Assembly (NCBI RefSeq): GCF_003569765.1
Contig: NZ_QXMG01000014.1
Span: forward strand, 1 to 64,000
Direction: 5' to 3'
Source of the DNA: Caldimonas tepidiphila
Lineage (GTDB): Bacteria > Pseudomonadota > Gammaproteobacteria > Burkholderiales > Burkholderiaceae_C
Length of the DNA: 64,000 nucleotides
Shown here: in pieces, positions 58,385 through 64,000 of the stretch
How the letters are laid out: each line of letters opens with the position of its first letter
Numbering within the stretch: position 1 is the first letter of the stretch
Position numbers and translations under genes: made by a program
Notes under the pieces: model-generated
Database searches by the model: none
What the model was told of the DNA's origin: nothing
What the model saw: the letters and a program-made list of their open reading frames with translations, nothing else

Positions 58385-59713
58385 TCAGGTCACCAGCAGC
58401 GCGCGGAAGTCGTTGACGTTGGTGAAGGTCGGCCCGGTGACCAGCAGGTCGCCGAGCGCCGCGAAGAAGCCGTAGGCGTCGTTGCGGTCGAGGAACTCGG
58501 CCGGCTTCAGGCCCAGCGCCGCGGCACGCGCCAGCGTGTCGGGCGCGGCCAGCGCGCCGGCATTGTCCTCGCTGCCGTCGATGCCGTCGGTGTCCGCGGC
58601 GAGCGCCCAGACGCCGGGCTCGCCCTTGAGCGCGATCGCGCAGCCGAGCAGGAACTCGCCGGCGCGCCCGCCACGGCCCGGCGCCAGGGCCGGATCGCGG
58701 CACGTGTTCACCGTCACCGTGGTCTCGCCGCCCGACAGGATCACACAGGGCCGCGCGAAGGGCTGGGCGCGACGGGCGACGGCGCGCGCCAGCGCCGCGT
58801 GGACCCGGCCGACCTCGCGCGACTCGCCCTCGATCTCGTCGCTCAGGATATGAGCCTCGAGGCCCAGCTCGCGTGCCCGGGCCGCGGCGGCCTCCAGGCT
58901 CTGCTGCGGCGTGGCGATCAGGTGCAGCTCGTGCCCGGCGAAGCGCGCGTCGCCCGGCTTGGGCGTCTCGAAGGCGCCGCTCTCGAGTCCGGTGCGCAGC
59001 GCCGGCGGCAGCGCGATGCCGTGGCGGCGCAGGATCGCCAGCGCGTCGGCGCAGCTCGTCGGGTCGGGCACCGTCGGCCCGCTGCCGATCACCGCCGGGT
59101 CGTCGCCCGGCACGTCCGAGATCAGCAGCGTGACGACGCGCGCCGGCGCGCACATCGCCGCGAGCCGCCCGCCCTTGATCGCCGACAGGTGCTTGCGCAC
59201 GCAGTTCATCTCGTCGATCGCCGCGCCGCTGGCCAGCAGCGCGCGGTTGATCGCCTGCTTCTCCTCGAGCGTCACGCCCTCGGCCGGCAGCGACAGCAGC
59301 GCCGAGGCACCGCCCGAGATCAGGCACAGCACGAGGTCGTCGGCGCCGAGGCCCTGCACCAGCGCGGCAATGCGCCGCGCCGCGTGCCGCCCCGCCTCGT
59401 CCGGCACCGGGTGCGCCGCCTCCACCACCTCGATGCGGCCGGGCTGCGCGCCGCGGGCCGGCGGCACGTGGCCGTAGCGGGTGACGACGAGTCCCGACAG
59501 CGGCGCCCCGGCCGGCCACAGCGCGTCGACCGCCGCGGCCATCGCGCCGCCGGCCTTGCCAGCGCCGATCACGACGGTGCGGCCGTGCGGCGGCGGCGGC
59601 AGGAAGGGGGCGATGCAGTGCGCAGGCTGCGCACGCTGCACCGCGGCGTCGTAGAGCTGGCGCAGCAGCGCGCGCGCTTCGGTGTCGGAGGAGCCGGGAA
59701 AGGGGACTTGCAT
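58385..59713 (-). CDS. Glycerate 2-kinase / MOFRL-family (TtuD/GckA-like) protein
   Basis: A 442-residue protein with an N-terminal DUF4147 domain (about 15-250, with VVIGAGKAGGAMAAAVDALW, LCLISGGASALLSLPAEGVT and LISDVPGDDPAVIGSGPTVPD) and a C-terminal MOFRL domain (about 320-435, CVILSGGETTVTV, LAADTDGIDGSEDNAGA and TGPTFTNVND). These enzymes phosphorylate D-glycerate at C2; older annotation calls them hydroxypyruvate reductase. They serve tartrate, glyoxylate or sugar-acid breakdown. It lies back to back with a pectate lyase gene, and sugar-acid metabolism could connect the two, but no other pathway genes are nearby. Confidence 0.88.
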   Translation of the reverse strand: MQVPFPGSSDTEARALLRQLYDAAVQRAQPAHCIAPFLPPPPHGRTVVIGAGKAGGAMAAAVDALWPAGAPLSGLVVTRYGHVPPARGAQPGRIEVVEAAHPVPDEAGRHAARRIAALVQGLGADDLVLCLISGGASALLSLPAEGVTLEEKQAINRALLASGAAIDEMNCVRKHLSAIKGGRLAAMCAPARVVTLLISDVPGDDPAVIGSGPTVPDPTSCADALAILRRHGIALPPALRTGLESGAFETPKPGDARFAGHELHLIATPQQSLEAAAARARELGLEAHILSDEIEGESREVGRVHAALARAVARRAQPFARPCVILSGGETTVTVNTCRDPALAPGRGGRAGEFLLGCAIALKGEPGVWALAADTDGIDGSEDNAGALAAPDTLARAAALGLKPAEFLDRNDAYGFFAALGDLLVTGPTFTNVNDFRALLVT

Positions 59714-60063
59714 GTCCCCGATTGTCGGACAGCGCGAAGCGCCAAGGCAGCCGGGCAAGCAGCCCCCTCCGATTGCGGGGTGGATCGAGAGCCTCAAACG
59801 TATGTCATCACACAACTTGAAGCACTTGTGCCAGACGATGGCCAATGTCCTGAGGAAGTTTTCCCTTTTCTTCCTCCGAGTTTTTCCTATGAAAACTGCC
59901 ATTCCCCACCCCGCTTGAACCGTTCAATCGGGGCTGACCCTGTCTTCAGCGTCAACTCTCAGTCATACGATGTCCTACCAGTAGCGGCCAACAATAGCCG
60001 CATCCGGCCGCTACCTGCCGACGCAGGGACGTCGGCCTTCCCCACCAGAGGAGCAGTGGTTCG
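59714..60063. other. AT-rich divergent promoter region, no gene
   Basis: These 350 bases lie between the divergent glycerate kinase and pectate lyase genes and include the most AT-rich stretch of the window (about 59790-59990). A symmetric element TGT-GATG-ACA (minus strand, at about 59803-59812) looks a little like a GntR-type operator, and poly-pyrimidine tracts (GTTTTCCCTTTTCTTCC) occur near 59860. No open frame with a ribosome site is seen. The composition suggests one or more promoters with regulator binding, but none can be assigned firmly. Confidence 0.5.
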
Positions 60064-61842
60064 ATGAAACGCAGAACGTTCCTGATGTCCGGCCTGGCGC
60101 CGGTGACCCTCGCAGGCTGGAGCGGCAGCGCGGGCGCGCTGCCGCCGGCGCACAGCCCCGCGGCGACCAAGATCGCGGCCATCGACGCGATGCGGCGCGC
60201 GGTCGAGCACATGGACCAGCAGGTCTCCTATCACGGCGGCTATGTCTGGGACTATCTGCCCGACATGTCGCGCACCTGGGGCGAGATGGAGGCCAAGCGC
60301 ACGATGTGCTGGATCCAGCCCCCGGGCACGCCGACCGCGGGCCACGCCTTCCTGGACGCCTACCACGCCACCGGGGACGAGACGTTCTACCGCGCCGCGG
60401 AACGCACCGGCCTCGCGCTGATCGCCGCGCAGCACCCGGCCGGCGGCTGGAACTACATCCACGACTTCGCCGGCGAGGCCTCGCTGAAGGACTGGTACGA
60501 GACGATCGGCATCAACGGCTGGCGCCTCGAGGAGTTCCAGCACTACTACGGCAACGCCACCTTCGACGACGCCGGCACCGCGGTGTCCTCGCAGTTCCTG
60601 CTGCGCATGTACCTGGAGAAGAAGGACCGCCGCTTCCTCGTGCCGCTGAACAAGGCCATCGGCTTCGTGCTGGCCGCGCAGTTCAAGGGCGGCGTCGCCG
60701 ACGGCGGCTGGCCGCAGCGCTTTCCCTTCGTCGACAACTCGATCTCGTCGATGCCGCAGCCGAACCCGCAGCAGATCCCCCCGGGCGCACGCCAGGGCAT
60801 GGAGGACGGCGACTACACGCGCCACGTCACCTTCAACGACGACGTGGCCGGCGAGAACATCAAGTTCCTGCTGATGTGCGTGATCGGGCTGGGGCGCACC
60901 GACCTCGTCGAGCCGGTGCACCGCGCGATGGAATGCCTGCGCCGGCTGCAGCAGCCCGCGCCGCAGGCGGGCTGGGGCCTGCAGCACCTCGCCGTGGCGC
61001 GTGACGGCCGCCCCGCCGGCGCCCCGGCCGGCGCGCGCAGCTACGAGCCGCGCGCGCTCGCCACCCACACCACCGACACCAACGTCAAGCAGCTCTTCAA
61101 CTACTTCCAGCTCACCGGCGACCGCAAGTACCTCGAGGGCGTGCCAGCCGCGCTCCAATGGCTCGAGAGCTGCGCGCTGACGGCGCAGATGAAGGCGGAG
61201 AACCCGCTCATCGCCAGCCGCACGCACCCGACCTTCATCGAGCTCGGCACCAACCGGCCGCTGTTCGTGCACCGCTACGGCTCCAACATCTGGAACGGCG
61301 CCTACTACGTCGACTACGACCACCGCAACACGCCGAGCCACTACTCGGCCGGCCGCACCGTCAACGTCGCCGCGCTGCGCCGGACCTACGAGCAGCTCAG
61401 CTCGATGAGCCCGGCGCAGGTCGCCGAGATGGTCGCGCGCTCGCCGCTCGGCGCGCGCAAGCGGCGCGAGCTGCCGCGCTACTTCTCGCTGCGTGAGGTG
61501 GACTTCCCCGACCTGTTCGAGGACAGCGTCATGCTCAGCCCCACGGTGGCCGACAGCGAAGCGCAGAAGCTGATCGCCGACCTCGGCACCAAGAACTACT
61601 GGCTCACCCCGCTCGCGACCACCACCAATCCCTACCGCGGCAACGGCCCGAGCGAGCCCTACACCGGCACGGCCTACCAGAGCCGGCATGTCGGCGACCT
61701 CAGCGACACCTCGCCCTACGACCCGCGCAACCCGCCCGAGATCGCGCCCTACGTGAAGCAGGAGCGCACGCTCGGCATCTCGACCAGCCAGTTCGTCTCG
61801 AACCTGGGCAAGCTGATCGCGTACGTCGCGCCGGTGAAGTGA
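60064..61842 (+). CDS. Tat-exported pectate lyase, PL10-like
   Basis: A 592-residue secreted enzyme. The N-terminus MKRRTFLMSG is a twin-arginine signal. Later segments match pectic acid lyases of the PL10 type: AAQHPAGGWNYIHD, GGWPQRFPFVDN and the strongly conserved DYTRHVTFNDDV. The fold would be an (alpha/alpha) toroid with Ca-dependent beta-elimination on polygalacturonate. The protein is longer than most PL10 catalytic domains (about 330 residues), the extra part being C-terminal (about 380-592) and of unknown role. GAGGAG lies before the ATG. The only neighbour with a possible metabolic link is the glycerate kinase. Plant-material contact is suggested. Confidence 0.75.
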   Translation: MKRRTFLMSGLAPVTLAGWSGSAGALPPAHSPAATKIAAIDAMRRAVEHMDQQVSYHGGYVWDYLPDMSRTWGEMEAKRTMCWIQPPGTPTAGHAFLDAYHATGDETFYRAAERTGLALIAAQHPAGGWNYIHDFAGEASLKDWYETIGINGWRLEEFQHYYGNATFDDAGTAVSSQFLLRMYLEKKDRRFLVPLNKAIGFVLAAQFKGGVADGGWPQRFPFVDNSISSMPQPNPQQIPPGARQGMEDGDYTRHVTFNDDVAGENIKFLLMCVIGLGRTDLVEPVHRAMECLRRLQQPAPQAGWGLQHLAVARDGRPAGAPAGARSYEPRALATHTTDTNVKQLFNYFQLTGDRKYLEGVPAALQWLESCALTAQMKAENPLIASRTHPTFIELGTNRPLFVHRYGSNIWNGAYYVDYDHRNTPSHYSAGRTVNVAALRRTYEQLSSMSPAQVAEMVARSPLGARKRRELPRYFSLREVDFPDLFEDSVMLSPTVADSEAQKLIADLGTKNYWLTPLATTTNPYRGNGPSEPYTGTAYQSRHVGDLSDTSPYDPRNPPEIAPYVKQERTLGISTSQFVSNLGKLIAYVAPVK

Positions 61843-61972
61843 GGCGGCGGCGCCTTCCGGGCCCGCCAGGGCGCGGAAGGCGTTCGCGAGCCGGAACGGT
61901 CCGCCGGAGCCCGGTGAGCGCCCACTTCTTCACGCTTGCGCGAGGCAGGGGCCCCACTCCTGAAACAATTGG

Positions 61973-62002
61973 TTGACGCTCGTAAGAGGGGGTACGTATA
62001 AG
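61973..62002 (+). promoter_or_regulatory. Sigma-70 promoter of the MepK-like gene
   Basis: TTGACG (61973-61978) and TATAAG (61997-62002) are separated by 18 bases, the best sigma-70 match in the window. It lies 27 bases before the GTG start of the next gene, which leaves room for a very short leader with the ribosome site CGGAGA. Confidence 0.75.
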
Positions 62003-62028
62003 GGCGGCTTTGCCCGGAGACGCCCCCC

Positions 62029-62580
62029 GTGAGCCCCCTGTCCCGACGCCGCTTCACCCGACTGCTGGCCGCGATGCCGGCGCTGGCCGTGCCGGCGCTG
62101 GCCGTGCCGGCGCTGGCGCGCGCGCACGCCGCCGAGCCCCGCACGCTGACATTCAGTCACCTCCACACCGGCGAGCGCCTCGTGGACATCGAGTACTTCA
62201 GCGGCGGCAGCTACCTGCCCGACGCGCTCGGCGAGATCAACCGCCTGCTGCGCGACTTCCGCACCGGCGAGGTCGCCCCGATCGATCCGCAGCTGCTCGA
62301 CCTGCTGCACGGCCTGAGCCAGCTGACCGGCAGCACGCAGCCCTTCCAGATCATCTCCGCCTACCGCTCGCCCGCCACCAACGCGATGCTGCGCGCGCGC
62401 AGCACCGGCGTGGCCAGCGGCAGCCTGCACCTGTCGGGACGCGCGATCGACATCCGCGTCGCCGACGTGCCGCTCGCCCGGCTGCGGCAGGCCGCGCTCG
62501 CGCTCGGGCGCGGCGGCGTCGGCTACTACCCCGGCTCGAACTTCGTGCACGTGGACACCGGGCGCGTGCGCGCCTGGTGA
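62029..62580 (+). CDS. MepK/YcbK-like peptidoglycan endopeptidase (DUF882, M15 fold)
   Basis: A 183-residue exported metallo-endopeptidase. A Tat signal (SRRRFTRLL, Arg6-Arg8) with an h-region made of the repeat ALAVP precedes the mature domain. Zn ligands His134 and Asp141 in SLHLSGRAIDI and His174 in NFVHVDTG match the M15/DUF882 family, and ISAYRSPATN is its substrate loop. E. coli MepK cleaves 3-3 and 4-3 crosslinks in peptidoglycan. It starts at a GTG, with CGGAGA upstream and a good promoter. Its stop abuts that of a convergent L,D-transpeptidase, the enzyme type that makes 3-3 crosslinks. Confidence 0.88.
   Translation: MSPLSRRRFTRLLAAMPALAVPALAVPALARAHAAEPRTLTFSHLHTGERLVDIEYFSGGSYLPDALGEINRLLRDFRTGEVAPIDPQLLDLLHGLSQLTGSTQPFQIISAYRSPATNAMLRARSTGVASGSLHLSGRAIDIRVADVPLARLRQAALALGRGGVGYYPGSNFVHVDTGRVRAW
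62076..62117 (+). repeat. 15-base tandem repeat in the signal-peptide region
   Basis: The unit GCCGGCGCTGGCCGT occurs twice in full (62076-62090, 62091-62105) and once in part (62106-62117). It encodes the ALAVP repeats in the hydrophobic core of the MepK-like Tat signal. Unit length is a multiple of three, so copy changes would lengthen or shorten the h-region without a frameshift. Confidence 0.85.
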
Positions 62581-64000
62581 TCAGTCCCCGGCAGCGGTGC
62601 CGGCGCTGCGCCGCGCCAGCGCCGCCTCCAGCCGCCGGTCGTGGCCGTAGATGTCCGCCGCGAAGTGCAGCGCGCCGCTCTCCGGGTTCACCTCGGCGGT
62701 GTAGTACAGCAGCCGCACCGGCAGCGGCTGCGTGAGGTTCACGCGCAGCGGCCGCGGCGCGGCCATCGCCGCCTCGATGCGCTCGCGCGTCCACTCCGGC
62801 TGGTCGCGCAGCACCCATTGCGCGAGCGCCGCCGGATCGCGCAGGCGCACGCAGCCGTGGCTGAGGTCGCGGCGCGTGCGGCTGAAGAGCCGGCGCGACG
62901 GCGTGCCGTGCAGGTAGACCGCCTGGTCGTTCGGGAAGATGAACTTCACGAGCCCGAGCGAGTTGTGCGGCCCGGGGCGCTGGCGCACCCGCAGTCCGTC
63001 GCGCCCCTGGCGCAGCCGCTCGATGTTCTCCGGCGTCGCGGCCACCACCGGCGCGCGGTCGCCCGCGCCGCGCACGATCTCCATCTGCATCCGGTCCAGG
63101 TAGCCCGGGTCGAGCGCGAGACCCGGCAGGATCTCCTTGCGCACGATCGAGCGCGGCACGTCCCAGTACGGGCGGAAGACCAGGTAGCGCATCTCCTCCG
63201 CCAGCACCGGCGTCTGCGTGTCGAGCGAGCCGCCGACGATCACGTCCATGCCGAGCGCCGGCGCGCGCCCGGGCGAGGCGTCCCAGGCGGCGAGCCGGAA
63301 CATCGCGATGTTGACCGCCAGGAAGGGCCGCCCGTCCGGCGGCGGCAGCCAGCGCATGCGCTCCAGCGCGAGCTCGATCTGCCGCACGCGCCGCGACAGG
63401 GGCACGTTCAGCGCCGCGCGCGTCTCGGCGCCGAGCACGCCGTTGTCCCGCAGGCCGTGGCGGCGCTGGAAGCGCCGCACGCCTTCGACCAGCGCCGCCT
63501 CGTACGCCGGGCGCGACGGCGGCCGCGCGTCGGCCGGCAGGTCGCCGAGCGCAACCAGGCGGCGGTGCAGCGACGCGGCACCCGCCAGCCGCTCGCCCGG
63601 GCGCACGTCCGGGCCGGGGGGCAGGACGGCCGCACCCGGCTCGGCTGCCAGCGAGCGGTAACGCCGCAGCTCCTCGCGCAGGCGCAGATAGGGCTCGGAC
63701 TGCGGTGCGGACGCCGCGACGGCGTCCCGCAGGCCGTGCACCGGCAAAGCTGCGCGCAGCAGGTCGGCCGCATCCGGCTCCCCCGTGCGCGGCGGCATGC
63801 GGAAGCCGAACTCGCGCGGATCGACGCGACCGCGCTGCAGATGCCGCAGGTAGCGCAGCATCGCGACGCTGAGATCGATGTCGAGCGCCGCGCGCTGCGC
63901 CTCGTCGGGAGCGGCCGCATCCCGCAAGTGCGCCACGCCTGCGGCGAGTGCCTCGACCCGGTAGTCGGCCGGATCGAGCCCCTCGTCGCCTGCGGCCGAC
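62581..64000 (-). CDS. YcbB/LdtD-like L,D-transpeptidase, cut by the window end
   Basis: At least 473 residues are visible; the frame is open up to base 64000, so the N-terminus (signal and start) lies outside. Parts seen: a helical scaffold domain with a peptidoglycan-binding-type segment (ALVEGVRRFQRRHGLRDNGV, followed by LGAETRAALNV), then a YkuD domain with YWDVPRSIVRKEILP, a capping loop and the catalytic motif RRDLSHGCVRL. This is the large YcbB architecture that forms 3-3 crosslinks. Its stop meets the stop of the MepK-like gene in the shared palindrome TGATCA with no gap. In E. coli ycbB and ycbK (mepK) are also adjacent, but in tandem. Confidence 0.9.
   Translation of the reverse strand, partial: SAAGDEGLDPADYRVEALAAGVAHLRDAAAPDEAQRAALDIDLSVAMLRYLRHLQRGRVDPREFGFRMPPRTGEPDAADLLRAALPVHGLRDAVAASAPQSEPYLRLREELRRYRSLAAEPGAAVLPPGPDVRPGERLAGAASLHRRLVALGDLPADARPPSRPAYEAALVEGVRRFQRRHGLRDNGVLGAETRAALNVPLSRRVRQIELALERMRWLPPPDGRPFLAVNIAMFRLAAWDASPGRAPALGMDVIVGGSLDTQTPVLAEEMRYLVFRPYWDVPRSIVRKEILPGLALDPGYLDRMQMEIVRGAGDRAPVVAATPENIERLRQGRDGLRVRQRPGPHNSLGLVKFIFPNDQAVYLHGTPSRRLFSRTRRDLSHGCVRLRDPAALAQWVLRDQPEWTRERIEAAMAAPRPLRVNLTQPLPVRLLYYTAEVNPESGALHFAADIYGHDRRLEAALARRSAGTAAGD

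Noticed and set aside
59803-59812. GntR-type operator TGT-GATG-ACA
   Set aside because: Only three symmetric bases per side and no GntR gene nearby. It is noted only as part of the AT-rich promoter region.
1-64000. tRNA, rRNA or insertion sequences
   Set aside because: I read both strands for cloverleaf-like T-loops, rRNA signatures and terminal inverted repeats flanking transposase genes and found none.

Overview
This 64 kb window is GC-rich chromosomal DNA, almost certainly from a betaproteobacterium of the order Burkholderiales. Supporting signs are a second infA copy with a C-terminal tail, a TorD / Tat-target / FdhABC formate dehydrogenase operon with a DUF3305 partner, a PsrA-like TetR with fadD, and the ATGA and GTGA stop-start overlaps within operons. 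I see no rRNA, tRNA, CRISPR array, transposase, integrase or phage structural gene. It reads as a stable chromosome segment rich in envelope, metal and stress functions.

Regions from left to right. (1) 460-8109: a copper and silver efflux operon with a small exported protein, cusC, cusB, cusA, a CusF-like lipoprotein and cusF. It encodes three CusF-type domains, one with an altered metal site. (2) 8359-9820: a holin-IV-like membrane protein and a repeat-containing BON protein. (3) 10099-16153: a run of plus-strand genes with a DUF2784 membrane protein, a FAD amine-oxidase-fold enzyme, a PfkB sugar kinase translationally coupled to a GH65 disaccharide phosphorylase, and two small proteins. (4) 16275-18196, minus strand: a compact secretion cassette resembling the fapD/fapF part of functional-amyloid systems, with a small secreted protein, a periplasmic C39 peptidase and a coiled-coil beta-barrel outer membrane protein. 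The small protein carries both a Sec signal and a double-glycine-like motif, and a strong hairpin separates it from the export genes. This is the best candidate for an undescribed system. (5) 18694-27619: a soluble histidine kinase, an SRPBCC protein, a proline-rich hexad-repeat protein, an erythromycin-esterase-like protein, a PmtA-like methyltransferase, a cyanophycinase, a DUF421 protein and an acetoacetate-decarboxylase-like protein. (6) 27957-35248: a membrane-bound periplasmic formate dehydrogenase operon with several small lipoproteins or periplasmic proteins. (7) 35274-40568: a membrane protein, an SDR with a C-terminal membrane helix, a spore-photoproduct-lyase-family radical SAM protein, an alpha/beta hydrolase, IF-1 and small proteins. 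(8) 40822-44954: a chemoreceptor and a diguanylate cyclase. (9) 45009-47439: arsR-arsI-arsC-acr3, covering inorganic and methylated arsenicals. (10) 47576-50170: DUF4142, DUF3072, a Gly/Ser/Thr-rich secreted protein and an L,D-transpeptidase. (11) 50333-53491: a PAS-GGDEF-EAL protein. (12) 53694-56166: a PsrA-like TetR regulator and fadD with a clear operator. (13) 56208-59713: GNAT, LysR with a divergent SDR, and a glycerate kinase. (14) 60064-64000: a Tat-exported PL10-type pectate lyase, then a MepK-like endopeptidase convergent with a YcbB-like L,D-transpeptidase that runs off the window end.

Functionally the window combines metal and metalloid defence (cus, ars), periplasmic formate oxidation feeding the quinone pool, cell-wall 3-3 crosslink remodelling (two L,D-transpeptidases and a MepK-like hydrolase), c-di-GMP and chemotaxis signalling, and many small stress-associated envelope proteins. 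Protein family calls come from motifs, length, topology and gene context read directly from the sequence; no database search was run.
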